Shown here: piece by piece, positions 8,424 through 16,980 of the stretch
How the letters are laid out: every line of letters begins with the position of its first letter
Numbering within the stretch: position 1 is the first letter of the stretch
Assembly: GCF_014863355.1 (NCBI RefSeq)
Contig: NZ_JACZEP010000008.1
Coordinates: 1 to 64,000, forward strand
Origin: Aminobacter carboxidus
Lineage (GTDB): Bacteria; Pseudomonadota; Alphaproteobacteria; Rhizobiales; Rhizobiaceae
DNA length: 64,000 nt
Direction: 5' to 3'
The notes under the pieces: generated by a model
What the model was told of the DNA's origin: nothing
What the model saw: only the letters and a program-made list of their open reading frames with translations
Database searches by the model: none
Made by a program: the position numbers and the translations under genes

Positions 8424-9650
8424 ATGCCACAGACAGTATTTTCAGTCGATTTGAACAAAGCGCCGGAAGATCATGCCATCAAGACGCATAACCGGTGGCA
8501 CCCTGATATTCCGATGGTGGATCACCTCAAGCCCGGGCACACCTATCGTGTCGAATGCCATGACTGGACGGGAGGCCAGATCGGCAACAACAACAGCGCC
8601 AACGACGTCCGCGACGTCGATCTGACGCGTGTCCATTATCTCAGCGGCCCGTTCGGCGTCGATGGCGCAGAACCCGGCGACCTGCTGGTTGTTGACATCC
8701 TCGACCTTGGCGCGAAACCGGATTCGGAATGGGGTTTCAACGGCCTGTTCGCCAAGGAGAACGGTGGCGGCTTCCTGACCGAGCATTACCCCGAAGCCAG
8801 CAAATCCTGCTGGGATTTCCATGGTATCTACACGACGTCGCGCCACATTCCAGGTGTGCGTTACCCCGGCATCATCCATCCCGGCCTGATCGGCTGCCTG
8901 CCGGACCACAAACTGCTTGCCGAAGCCAATCGTCGCGAAGCCGAGCTGGTGGCGACCGATCCAGGCCGCGTGCCGCCGCTGGCAGCTCTGCCTTATTCCG
9001 ACACGGCGCTGATGGGGCAGATGAAGGGCGATGCGGCGCGGAAGGCCGCGGCTGAGGCCTGGCGCACGGTTCCGCCGCGCGAGCACGGCGGCAACTGCGA
9101 CATCAAGAACCTGTCGCGCGGTTCAAAAGTCTACTTCCCGGTCTATGTGAAGGGCGGCGGACTCTCGATGGGCGACATTCACTTCTCCCAGGGCGATGGC
9201 GAAATCACCTTCTGCGGCGCCATCGAAATGGCCGGCTGGGTCGACATCAGCGTCGACGTCATCAAGGGCGGCATGGCGAAATACGGTGTCATCAACCCGA
9301 TCTTCAAGCCAAGCCCGATCGACCCGCATTTTGACGACTATCTCATCTTCGAGGGCATCTCGGTCGATGAGCATACCGGCGAACAGTATTATCTCGACGC
9401 CCATGTCGCCTATCGCCGGGCCTGCCTCAACGCCATCGAGTACCTCAAGAAGTTCGGCTACTCCGGCGAGCAGGCCTACATGATCCTGGGCACGGCGCCT
9501 GTCGAGGGCCGCATTGCCGGCATCGTCGACATTCCCAATGTCTGCGCCACCTTGGCCATCCCGACGGCGATTTTTGATTTCGACATCAATCCCAACGCCC
9601 ACGGACCCAAGAAGCAGGATTTCAAGGCCGACGTCGCCAAGACGAGCTGA
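8424..9650 (+). CDS. fmdA: Formamidase
   Basis: Hydrolyses formamide to formate and ammonia in the cytoplasm. The 408-residue length and sequence fit the acetamidase/formamidase family (FmdA type): RWHPDIP near the start, ECHDWTGGQIGNNNSANDV, FHGIYTTSRHIPGVRYPGIIHPGLIG, EHGGNCDIKNLSRGSKVYFPV and the DIHFSQGDGEITFCGAIE motif. The start at ATG 8424 follows a strong GAGGAGGAA ribosome site; an open frame extends upstream but is GC-poor non-coding sequence. It is the first gene of an fmdA-amiS-fmdB set and lies beside the permease-kinase relay, its likely controller. Confidence 0.95.
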   Translation: MPQTVFSVDLNKAPEDHAIKTHNRWHPDIPMVDHLKPGHTYRVECHDWTGGQIGNNNSANDVRDVDLTRVHYLSGPFGVDGAEPGDLLVVDILDLGAKPDSEWGFNGLFAKENGGGFLTEHYPEASKSCWDFHGIYTTSRHIPGVRYPGIIHPGLIGCLPDHKLLAEANRREAELVATDPGRVPPLAALPYSDTALMGQMKGDAARKAAAEAWRTVPPREHGGNCDIKNLSRGSKVYFPVYVKGGGLSMGDIHFSQGDGEITFCGAIEMAGWVDISVDVIKGGMAKYGVINPIFKPSPIDPHFDDYLIFEGISVDEHTGEQYYLDAHVAYRRACLNAIEYLKKFGYSGEQAYMILGTAPVEGRIAGIVDIPNVCATLAIPTAIFDFDINPNAHGPKKQDFKADVAKTS

Positions 9651-9677
9651 TCAGGCCGCAACAACAACAAACAAACC

Positions 9678-9704
9678 GCCGGTCGGGAGCGTGTCCCGAC
9701 CGGC
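9678..9704 (+). terminator. Hairpin between fmdA and the amide channel gene
   Basis: A perfect 11-bp inverted repeat (9678-9688 with 9694-9704) and 5-base loop lie in the 75-bp gap. It has no strong T run, so it may attenuate expression of amiS relative to fmdA or protect the fmdA mRNA end rather than stop transcription fully. Confidence 0.6.
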
Positions 9705-9725
9705 GTTGTCCTGGGAGGGGATTTC

Positions 9726-10238
9726 ATGCTGCTCGGATTTGCCTTGCTCTACGTTGGTGCCGTCCTGTTCCTGAATGGGCTCTGGCTGCTCGGGAAGATC
9801 GAAGACCGCGAGATCGTCGTCATCAACGTCGTCTCCGGCATCGTAACGTTTTTCGCGTCGCTGGCCTGGGCGTTCGGGCCCAACGCTGACGCTGCCTCCA
9901 TCAAGGGGGCTGCGCTGACGATCCTGTTTTCGACGACCTATTTTTGGGTGGCCTATAACAGGGTGGTGAAGGTGGACGGACGTGGCCTTGGCTGGTTCAG
10001 CCTGTTCGTCGCCATCACCACTATTCCCGTGGCGGTACAAGGACTTTCCACCGCCCAGACATCGACCGATTTCTGGCTGGCGTCCAACTGGGTGATCTGG
10101 GGCGTGCTGTGGTTCCTGTATTTCCTGCTTCTGGCATTGCAGCGGCCGATCCTGCGCCTGACGGCGATCGTCACACTGCTTGCGGGCATCGTCACCGGCT
10201 GGCTGCCGGGCTTCCTGCTGCTCGATGGTAAGCTCTGA
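9726..10238 (+). CDS. amiS: AmiS/UreI-family amide/urea channel
   Basis: A 170-residue integral membrane protein with about six hydrophobic segments. It opens with MLLGFALLYVGAVLFLNGLW, the signature of AmiS/UreI proteins, and has NVVSGIVTFF and NWVIWGVLWFLYFLLLAL. These proteins pass urea or short-chain amides across the inner membrane. A Shine-Dalgarno GGGAGGGG precedes the ATG. Following fmdA, it most likely admits formamide for hydrolysis, though urea remains possible. Confidence 0.88.
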   Translation: MLLGFALLYVGAVLFLNGLWLLGKIEDREIVVINVVSGIVTFFASLAWAFGPNADAASIKGAALTILFSTTYFWVAYNRVVKVDGRGLGWFSLFVAITTIPVAVQGLSTAQTSTDFWLASNWVIWGVLWFLYFLLLALQRPILRLTAIVTLLAGIVTGWLPGFLLLDGKL

Positions 10239-10349
10239 CGGCAGCGCAGGCCATCTGGCCAGGCGTGGGTAGCCAGGCCTGGCAATTTGCGAGCGGGCGA
10301 GCCCCTTCGCCCGCCACATTGTTTCACTTGATGTTTTGGGAGGCTGGCA

Positions 10350-10649
10350 ATGCCGCTCTACAACTATGTTTGTGACGATTGCGGACCATTTGAAGAATGG
10401 GTGCCGATGCAGGACGCGCTCAGGGCCTGCGCGTGCCCGCAATGTGAGGAACAGAGCAGCCGGGATGTGGCAGCGCCGCGCCTGAGCCTGATGAATGGCA
10501 AGCTGCGCCGCGCACTGGCACGTTCAGAGGCAAGCGGCACCGAGCCGAAGGTGGTCAAGAAGGCGCATCTCAACGGCTGCGGCTGCGCGCTCTGCAAGAT
10601 CGGCAACAAGCCGACCCCGACACGCAAGAAGTGGATGATCGGCCACTAG
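10350..10649 (+). CDS. fmdB: FmdB-family zinc-ribbon protein
   Basis: A 99-residue protein beginning MPLYNYVCDDCG with a second knuckle CPQC, the zinc ribbon of FmdB, first linked to regulation of formamidase. The C-terminus adds NGCGCALCKIGNKPTPTRKKW, a further Cys-rich patch. It lies 111 bp after amiS and its presence supports the formamide role of the cluster. The molecular function of FmdB is not well established. Confidence 0.85.
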   Translation: MPLYNYVCDDCGPFEEWVPMQDALRACACPQCEEQSSRDVAAPRLSLMNGKLRRALARSEASGTEPKVVKKAHLNGCGCALCKIGNKPTPTRKKWMIGH

Positions 10650-10661
10650 AATCGGCTAAGA

Positions 10662-10760
10662 GCAATTCTAGGAAAAGTGCGTAGCGGTTTTCCGTACGGA
10701 ATTGCGCAAAAACAAGAAGATAGAGAGATTCCGCGATTCGAAGAAAAGCGGAAATACTCT
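10662..10760. repeat. Palindromic intergenic repeat, RIME-like
   Basis: Two adjacent imperfect palindromes. One runs 10662-10705 (GCAATTC...GGAATTGC around GGAAAA/TTTTCC). The other runs 10724-10760 (AGAGATTCCGC...GCGGAAATACTCT). The pattern matches the mosaic palindromic repeats common between genes in rhizobia (RIME-type); the family assignment is from memory. It fills the gap between fmdB and the convergent protease and touches the protease stop codon. Confidence 0.6.
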
Positions 10761-11460
10761 AGTCGCGCAGGATCATCCTGTCGCCGCGCACGTCGAAGCC
10801 TGACAGCGAGCCGATGAAGTTCATGCCGAGCAGGCTTTGCTCGAGCCCCTTGTCGGCGACAAGCATCGGCAGGTTCTTGCGTTCGATGGCGCCGAGCTGG
10901 ACGCTGGCGGCCGTGACCCGCGCCGCATGAGCAATACCGTTGGCGGTCGAGACCGGCACTGTGAAGCTCAGGCTTTCGAGATCGAAGCCGACGCGGCGGG
11001 CATCGGCCACGGTCAGCACGGTGGTGGTGGCGCCGGTATCGACCATGACCTCGATGGTCTGGCCGTTGACCTGCATGCGGGCGCCAAAATGCCCGTTGGT
11101 CAGCTTGTCGAGAGTGACAGTCGCGCGGCCATCGCCATCAAGGGCCGACATCGGGCTTCCAGGCACGAGCCCAGCGGTGACGCGGCTGGCGACATCCTGC
11201 AACTCGTAGCGATACTGAAAGCCCGCGACGAACACCAACACGATCACCACCCACAAGGCGACGCCGCGCACAGTGTCGCCGAGGCGCGTACCACGGCGGA
11301 GAACGCCGGCGCCGATGACCAGCAAGAGCGCGCCGGCGTAGATCAGCTGGCCGAAGCTGTCATTGTTGAGGCCAAGCGTTTCGCCGGACGAATGGTTGAA
11401 CAGCAAAAGAAGCAGTCCGCCGCCCAGCACGGCGATGACGACCCAGTAAAGCCGGCTCAT
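10759..11460 (-). CDS. Retropepsin-like aspartic protease, TIGR02281 type
   Basis: A 233-residue protein with two or three N-terminal membrane segments (about 5-20, 38-52, 66-82) and a periplasmic or cytosolic C-terminal clan AA aspartic protease domain with active-site VMVDTGATTTVL and flap-like residues. Alphaproteobacteria often place it next to a DUF1289 gene, as here, 15 bp downstream. Such proteases act as dimers; the substrate is unknown. Confidence 0.85.
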   Translation of the reverse strand: MSRLYWVVIAVLGGGLLLLLFNHSSGETLGLNNDSFGQLIYAGALLLVIGAGVLRRGTRLGDTVRGVALWVVIVLVFVAGFQYRYELQDVASRVTAGLVPGSPMSALDGDGRATVTLDKLTNGHFGARMQVNGQTIEVMVDTGATTTVLTVADARRVGFDLESLSFTVPVSTANGIAHAARVTAASVQLGAIERKNLPMLVADKGLEQSLLGMNFIGSLSGFDVRGDRMILRD

Positions 11461-11475
11461 GTCTGTGGGGTATCC

Positions 11476-11706
11476 TCAGCTGGACGCATTTTCGCGCGAC
11501 ATGCGCGAACGGCGGGTCTCGCGGCGCGGCTTGCGCTCGATGGTGGCGAGGCGGGCAGGAAGGGTTGCCATCACGGCGCGGCGCGTTTCCGGCGTCATGT
11601 TGTACCAGGCGCCGACCTCGTCGCGGGTGCGGCCGCAGCCGAAGCAATAGCCGGTCGTATCGTCGATCGAGCACAGCATGATGCAAGGGGTTTCAATAGC
11701 GGTCAT
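11476..11706 (-). CDS. DUF1289 small cysteine-rich protein
   Basis: About 76 residues from ATG 11706 (MTAIETPCIMLCSID). Cysteines in TPCIMLCSID and GYCFGCGRTRDEV form the DUF1289 Cys pattern, probably a metal site. WYNMTPETRRAVMATLPARL is the usual second half. A Shine-Dalgarno-like GGAC precedes this ATG; longer in-frame starts (11718, 11781) lack the family pattern. It is cotranscribed with the aspartic protease. Function unknown. Confidence 0.8.
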   Translation of the reverse strand: MTAIETPCIMLCSIDDTTGYCFGCGRTRDEVGAWYNMTPETRRAVMATLPARLATIERKPRRETRRSRMSRENASS

Positions 11707-11896
11707 CACGTCGTCCATGCGGATATGCTTGCGCTGATACATACACTGCGCCAGCCACAGATGATGTAGCCTGCGCGTCATTGCAAGCGCTATCCCGCGA
11801 CGTCACGTCTCGTCGTCTGGACGCCATCTCGCGATTGTTTTCGCGCGTTGAGGCAGCTATGCCGCGCATGACGATGACGAACTGCAGGCAACACCC

Positions 11897-12892
11897 ATGA
11901 CCAGCGCTTCCCCCTTTGACGACTTCCGCAACCTATTTGCGCATATGCCCGAAGGCGATGTCGCCCAGGCGGGCAAGGTGTGGGCGCTGTTTGCCAAGGC
12001 CGACAAGCCGAAAGGCTCGCTCGGCCGCATCGAGGATATCGCAGCCTGGCTGGCGCGCTGGACGGGCCGCGCGCCGCCCTCCGTGCTCAAGCCGATGGTT
12101 GCGATCTTTGCCGGGAATCACGGTGTCGCGGCGCAGGGCGTGTCGCCACGGGCGATGGAAGCCACGGCCCAGCGGGTCGAGCTGTGCGCCGCCGGCGGCG
12201 CTGCGATCAACCAGATTTGCCTTGCCAATGACCTTGGCCTGAAGGTGCTCGATCTGGCGCTGCACCTGCCGACATCAGACATCACCGTCGAGCCGGCGCT
12301 CGACGAGCGCGGCTGCGCCGCTACCATGGCTTTCGGCATGGAGGCCATTGCCGGCGGCAGCGACCTGTTCTGCATCGGCGACCTCGGTGTCGCCAACACG
12401 ACCGTTGCCGCGGCCCTTTGCGCAGCACTGTTCGGCGGCAAGGGCGCCGACTGGGTTGGGCCAGGTTCTGGCGCCGACGCTGCGATGCAGGCCCGGAAGG
12501 CCGAGATCGTCGACCGTGCGCTGGCCCTGCATGGCCCTCATATCAAGGACCCGTTCGAAGCCTTGCGCCGGGTCGGCGGTCGCGAATTCGCGGCCATCGC
12601 CGGTGCTATCCTTGCCGCGCGCATGGAAAAGATTCCGGTGCTGCTCGACGGCTTTGCCACGACCGCCGCGGCCGCCGTGCTTTATGCCGTCGACCGCACG
12701 GCGCTTGACCATTGCATGTTCTCGCATGTCTCGACCGAGCCGGGCCACGCCCGCTTGCTGGCAAAGCTCGGCGCGCGGCCCTTGCTCGGGCTTGGCATCG
12801 ATCACGGCGAGGCGGTTGGTGCGGGAATTGCCGCTGGGCTCGTCAAAACAGCGGCGCAGATCAGTTCGGGAATGGCAGCGGCGATCCGCTGA
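11897..12892 (+). CDS. cobT: Nicotinate-nucleotide-dimethylbenzimidazole phosphoribosyltransferase
   Basis: Makes alpha-ribazole phosphate from nicotinate mononucleotide and dimethylbenzimidazole for the lower ligand of cobalamin. The 331-residue length is normal. It shows KPKGSLGRIEDIAAWLARW, AIFAGNHGVAAQGVSPR, the glycine-rich GDLGVANTTVAAAL, LLDGFATTAAAAVLY and HVSTEPGHARLLAKLG, all CobT blocks. The C-terminal GIDHGEAVGAG holds the conserved Glu region. No other cobalamin genes are nearby. Confidence 0.95.
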   Translation: MTSASPFDDFRNLFAHMPEGDVAQAGKVWALFAKADKPKGSLGRIEDIAAWLARWTGRAPPSVLKPMVAIFAGNHGVAAQGVSPRAMEATAQRVELCAAGGAAINQICLANDLGLKVLDLALHLPTSDITVEPALDERGCAATMAFGMEAIAGGSDLFCIGDLGVANTTVAAALCAALFGGKGADWVGPGSGADAAMQARKAEIVDRALALHGPHIKDPFEALRRVGGREFAAIAGAILAARMEKIPVLLDGFATTAAAAVLYAVDRTALDHCMFSHVSTEPGHARLLAKLGARPLLGLGIDHGEAVGAGIAAGLVKTAAQISSGMAAAIR

Positions 12893-12906
12893 CCAACACG
12901 GATACC

Positions 12907-14406
12907 CTAGCGGCCGCCGGCAGCGCTGCGCGCCAGCGAGGGCAGGTCGTCGATCACCCGCGCCGGCGGAAAGACCGCGATGGCCTCGGTGCCTTCGCGC
13001 AGCTTGGAGCGCAGTTCGAACTCACCGCCATGCAGCGCAAGCAGGCCCTGGACGATGGGCAGGCCCAGGCCGGTTCCCTGTTCGGCGCTCTTGATGGCGA
13101 TCGAGCCCTGGCCGAAAGCCGACAGCACGACGGGGATTTCGTCGGCGGGAATGCCCGGACCCTTGTCTTTGACCGAGATGTACTGGCCGCCGCCGGCGGT
13201 CCAGCCGACGCGGACGCGGATTTCGCTGCCCGTCGGCGAAAACTTGATGGCGTTGGACAGAAGGTTGAGCGTGATCTGGCGGATGGCGCGCTCGTCGCCG
13301 AGAAGCCGTGGCAGCGACGGCTCGAACTGCTCGACGATCTTGAGATCCTTGTTGCGCGCCTTGAGCTCCATCATGTGGCAGCAATCCTCGACCACCTGGA
13401 GCAGCATCAACGGCTCTTCGTTGAGCTGGTAGCGGCCGGCCTCGATGCGCGACAGGTCGAGGATCTCGTTGATCAGGTCGAGCAGATGCTGACCGGACTG
13501 GTGGATGTCGCGGGAGTATTCGCGATAGGTCGGGCTGTTGATCGGGCCAAGCACCTCGCCGGCCATGACTTCGGAAAAGCCGAGGATGGCGTTGAGCGGG
13601 GTGCGCAGTTCGTGGCTCATGGTAGCCAGGAAGCGCGACTTGGCGAGATTGGCGTCTTCGGCGCGGCGCCGCGCCTCGTCGGACATCGACTTCGCCGTCT
13701 CCAGTTCGGCAATCAACGCGTCCATTTCGGAGCGGGCGGCCATCAACAGCAGCGCTGACCGCTTCTTGATCCCGGCGACAAGCGAAAAGAAGGGCAGGGC
13801 TGTGACCAGCAGCGCGACCATGACCATGCCAAGCGGCTCGGACAGCTTGACGCCGAAGGCGGCATAGGCGGCTACGGGGACGACGAAGGTCGCTGCCAGC
13901 GCGCCGCGCAGCGACGATGCAACGATCGCGGTGGCAGCCATGGCGATGAGCAGGAAAGCGCCTTTGACGATGGCCAGCAGGCCGGGTTCGCAGGCCGCAC
14001 AGGTCATGGCGGCCAGATACGCCCAGGCGAGGCCAGTGACGAAATGGCCGATGAAGAAGTTGCGGCGGATGGCCGCAGGCGCTGCCTCATCGGCGCGGCG
14101 GGCAAGTAACGCCAGCCCGGCATAGCCCATCATCGCGACCAGCGACCATTTCAGGATGGCGTCGTCAGCGCCGAGCAGAAGGCCGATGCAGGCGAAGATG
14201 ACGATCAGAAGCGGCAATGTCGCCGCATTGGCTCTGATTGAACGGGCATGCAGCTTCAGCAGTTCGCGGTCGAAAGCCAGTCCGCCTGGCTGCTGCGCCA
14301 GCTGATCGCGTGTCTTGCGCACAGCACGAGCGACATCGCTGTTGCGATGGCGTTTCCTGCGGTCCACAATGATCTTGTCCGCCGTGTTAGAGCGTTGCAA
14401 CGGCAT
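12907..14406 (-). CDS. Membrane sensor histidine kinase, DivJ/PleC/PdhS-like kinase core
   Basis: A 499-residue kinase. The N-terminal half has about six hydrophobic segments (about 58-215) without a recognisable ligand domain. A coiled segment leads to HisKA with phospho-acceptor His in SRFLATMSHELRTPLNAI and FSEVMAGEVLGPI, a wording typical of the alphaproteobacterial PleC/DivJ/PdhS group. HATPase_c follows (NLLSNAIKFSPTGSEI, DKGPGIPADEI, GTGLGLPIVQGL). There is no cognate regulator next door, consistent with kinases acting on DivK or PleD, but the target is inferred only from sequence style. Confidence 0.85.
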   Translation of the reverse strand: MPLQRSNTADKIIVDRRKRHRNSDVARAVRKTRDQLAQQPGGLAFDRELLKLHARSIRANAATLPLLIVIFACIGLLLGADDAILKWSLVAMMGYAGLALLARRADEAAPAAIRRNFFIGHFVTGLAWAYLAAMTCAACEPGLLAIVKGAFLLIAMAATAIVASSLRGALAATFVVPVAAYAAFGVKLSEPLGMVMVALLVTALPFFSLVAGIKKRSALLLMAARSEMDALIAELETAKSMSDEARRRAEDANLAKSRFLATMSHELRTPLNAILGFSEVMAGEVLGPINSPTYREYSRDIHQSGQHLLDLINEILDLSRIEAGRYQLNEEPLMLLQVVEDCCHMMELKARNKDLKIVEQFEPSLPRLLGDERAIRQITLNLLSNAIKFSPTGSEIRVRVGWTAGGGQYISVKDKGPGIPADEIPVVLSAFGQGSIAIKSAEQGTGLGLPIVQGLLALHGGEFELRSKLREGTEAIAVFPPARVIDDLPSLARSAAGGR

Positions 14407-14483
14407 GTGATAATTCAGTTTTCGCGCGCGCTTATCTTCAAGCCAGCACGCTACGTCCGAATGATTAAGGGATTGTTTGCCAT

Positions 14484-15101
14484 ATGAGCCGTTCGTGGTC
14501 AGGCAGGCCGCGACGGCGGTATTTCAGGCGCCCGCGCAGCCGCTGGCGCAAGTTTCTCGACTATGCGCTGGCATCTGCCGTGCTCGGGCTGCTGATCCTC
14601 GTCTCGGCGCGGCTCGACAGGGTCGAAACGCGCAAGTCCGAAGGGATGGCTGTGGTCAACGACGGTGATTCGATCACCCTTGGCAGCGAGCGCGTTCGCC
14701 TGCGTGGCATCGACGCGCCGGAATACTCCCAGATTTGCAGGAAGGATGGCGCCGACTACCCCTGTGGCCGCCGGTCGCGCGAGGCGCTGTCGAAGCTTGT
14801 CGCCGGGCGCCAGGTGAGCTGCGCCGGCTGGGAGCGTGACAGATATCGCCGGTTGCTTGGCGAATGCACTGTAGCCGGCATCGATCTCAACAGTTCGCAG
14901 GTCGAAGCCGGCTGGGCGGTTGCTTATGGCGGCTACGAAGCCGAGGAAGTAGCGGCGCGCCGCGGCCGCAAGGGACTTTGGGCCGGCGACTTCGACCGTC
15001 CACGCGACTGGCGCAACATGCATGGCGACATGGCTGAAATCGAACATGGCAGCTATGGGCGCATACTCAACTGGCTGCGGGAAATCTTTCGTTTCTCGTA
15101 G
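14484..15101 (+). CDS. Thermonuclease-family (SNase-like) protein
   Basis: A 205-residue protein with a basic N-terminus and one membrane segment (about 28-42), so probably anchored or exported. The SNase domain has VVNDGDSITLGSERVRLRGIDAPEYSQ, CGRRSREAL, GWERDRYRRLLGECTVAG and ARRGRKGLW. Arg/Glu residues matching the staphylococcal nuclease active site (RLRGIDAPE, ERDRYRR) are present. Likely a calcium-dependent nuclease; the physiological role is unknown. Confidence 0.8.
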   Translation: MSRSWSGRPRRRYFRRPRSRWRKFLDYALASAVLGLLILVSARLDRVETRKSEGMAVVNDGDSITLGSERVRLRGIDAPEYSQICRKDGADYPCGRRSREALSKLVAGRQVSCAGWERDRYRRLLGECTVAGIDLNSSQVEAGWAVAYGGYEAEEVAARRGRKGLWAGDFDRPRDWRNMHGDMAEIEHGSYGRILNWLREIFRFS

Positions 15102-15148
15102 CTTGCGGCCTATGGCTACAAAGTCGGTACAAGTCTGAGGAGGCAGAA

Positions 15149-15760
15149 ATGAAGCTGTTTGACGGGGGACGGGCACCGAACCCAAGGCGCGTCCGGGTAT
15201 TCCTTGCTGAAAAAGGCATCGATGTGCCGAAGGTTGCGGTCGACATGGGTGCGATGGAGCACAAGAAAACAGACGTTTCCTCGCGCAATCCACTGCAGCG
15301 CCTGCCGGTGCTGGAACTCGACGACGGCACTGTCCTCACCGAAACCGTCGCTATCTGCCGCTATTTCGAAGAACTCCAACCTGAGCCGGCCCTGTTTGGC
15401 CGCGGCGCGCTTGGCAAGGCGATGGTGGAGATGTGGCAGCGGCGGATCGAGCAAAACCTGTTCCAGCCGGTGGCATTCGCCTTCCGCCATATCCATCCGG
15501 CGATGCGGGAGTGGGAAATTCCGCAGGTGCCGGAATGGGGCGAGGTCAACAAGCCCAAGGCCATCGAGTTCCTGGCTTTGCTCGAAAAGGAACTCGTCGC
15601 GCGCGAATTCGCCGCCGGGGACGATTATTCCATCGCCGACATCACCGGGCTCTGCGCGCTCGACTTCATGAAGCCGGCGAAGATCGTGGTGCCGGATGAG
15701 TTTTCCAACGTGCGCCGCTGGCACCAGGCACTGGCCGCCCGCCCGAGCGCTGCCGCCTGA
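15149..15760 (+). CDS. Glutathione S-transferase
   Basis: A 203-residue GST with an N-terminal thioredoxin-like half (MKLFDGGRAPNPRRVRVFLAEKGI; RNPLQRLPVLELDDGTVLTETVAICRYF, whose ET dipeptide binds the glutathione glutamate) and an all-helical C-terminal half. The strong ribosome site AGGAGG sits 7 bp before the ATG. It ends 2 bp before the next start, so the two genes are probably cotranscribed. The substrate cannot be told. Confidence 0.88.
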   Translation: MKLFDGGRAPNPRRVRVFLAEKGIDVPKVAVDMGAMEHKKTDVSSRNPLQRLPVLELDDGTVLTETVAICRYFEELQPEPALFGRGALGKAMVEMWQRRIEQNLFQPVAFAFRHIHPAMREWEIPQVPEWGEVNKPKAIEFLALLEKELVAREFAAGDDYSIADITGLCALDFMKPAKIVVPDEFSNVRRWHQALAARPSAAA

Positions 15761-15762
15761 TT

Positions 15763-16380
15763 ATGTCGGCCGAACTCGACAGCCTCGTCGCGGAAATCAA
15801 GGCTTGTCGCATCTGTGTCGAACAGCCGGTTGGCAAGGCCTTGCCGCACGAGCCGCGGCCGGTGGTCGTGCCCTCGTCGACCGCGCGTATCCTGATTGCC
15901 GGCCAGGCGCCGGGCACCAAAGTGCATCTGAGCGGAGCGCCTTTCACCGATGCTTCAGGCGACCGCCTGCGTGATTGGCTCGGCGTGCCGTCGGAGACTT
16001 TCTACGATCCGGATGCCTTTGCCATCGTGCCGATGGGCTTCTGCTTCCCGGGGCAGGATGCCAAGGGCGGCGACCTGCCGCCGCGGCGAGAATGTGCGCT
16101 GGCCTGGCGTGGCCGGCTGATGCGGCTTATGCCGCAAATCGATCTCGTATTGACCATCGGTCAGTATGCGCAGCGCTGGCACATGGGCGTGGAGCGATCG
16201 GCATCGCTCACCGACACCGTCGCCGACTGGCGGTCGGTCTGGGCGCGTTCGTCCTCGCCGCATGTGCTGCCATTGCCGCATCCGTCATGGCGCAACACCG
16301 GCTGGATCAAACGAAATCCGTGGTTCGAAATGGAATTGCTGCCTTTTCTCAAGGCGGAAATCCAACGTCGCCTTTCCTAG
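15763..16380 (+). CDS. Uracil-DNA glycosylase family protein
   Basis: A 205-residue member of the uracil-DNA glycosylase superfamily. LIAGQAPGTKVHLSGAPFTDASGDRLRDWLG is motif 1, and PLPHPSWRNTGWIKRNPWFE, with HPS, is the late substrate-binding motif. It lacks the four-cysteine iron-sulfur pattern of family 4/5 enzymes; only CRICVE is present near the N-terminus. It may repair deaminated bases or belong to an uncharacterised branch. Confidence 0.8.
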   Translation: MSAELDSLVAEIKACRICVEQPVGKALPHEPRPVVVPSSTARILIAGQAPGTKVHLSGAPFTDASGDRLRDWLGVPSETFYDPDAFAIVPMGFCFPGQDAKGGDLPPRRECALAWRGRLMRLMPQIDLVLTIGQYAQRWHMGVERSASLTDTVADWRSVWARSSSPHVLPLPHPSWRNTGWIKRNPWFEMELLPFLKAEIQRRLS

Positions 16381-16488
16381 GCGAAATGGAAATCGATACC
16401 GAAGATACAGGGTGTGCGGAGAATTCTTTTCTTGTATGATGGCCTAATTGACAGGATTATGGCGAACCTTTTCTAACGGAGCCTGCAT

Positions 16489-16980
16489 ATGGACCGCCTC
16501 GACCGGAAAATCCTTCGCCTCCTCCAGGAGGATGCGACCTTGGCCGTGGCCGACGTCGCCAAGAAAGTCGGCCTGTCCACCACCCCGTGCTGGCGCCGCA
16601 TCCAGAAGCTAGAGGAAGAAGGCGTCATCAAGCGCCGCGTGGCGCTGCTCGACCCCGAGAAGATCAATGCGCGCGTGACGGTGTTCGTGGCGATCCGCAC
16701 CAATTCGCACAGCCACGAATGGCTGCGTCGTTTCTCCGAGGTGATCCAGGAGTTCCAGGAGGTCATCGAGTTCTATCGCATGAGCGGCGACGTCGATTAC
16801 CTCTTGCGCGTCGTCGTGCCCGACATTGCGGCCTATGACGCTTTCTACAAGCGGCTGATCGCCAAGATTGAGATCCGCGACGTGTCGTCATCCTTCGCCA
16901 TGGAGCAGATCAAGTACACGACCGAAATGCCGCTCGACTACATGACCCTCGACAAGGAAAGCGGCGCGTCGGCGGCCTGA
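16489..16980 (+). CDS. Lrp/AsnC-family transcriptional regulator
   Basis: A 163-residue regulator with N-terminal helix-turn-helix (LDRKILRLLQEDATLAVADVA, KVGLSTTPCWRRIQKLEEEG) and C-terminal RAM ligand domain (VEFYRMSGDVDYLLRVVVPD). It probably senses an amino acid or other small molecule. It is preceded by a 108-bp gene-free spacer likely to hold its own promoter, and it abuts the convergent AlkD-like gene with no spacer at all. Confidence 0.92.
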   Translation: MDRLDRKILRLLQEDATLAVADVAKKVGLSTTPCWRRIQKLEEEGVIKRRVALLDPEKINARVTVFVAIRTNSHSHEWLRRFSEVIQEFQEVIEFYRMSGDVDYLLRVVVPDIAAYDAFYKRLIAKIEIRDVSSSFAMEQIKYTTEMPLDYMTLDKESGASAA

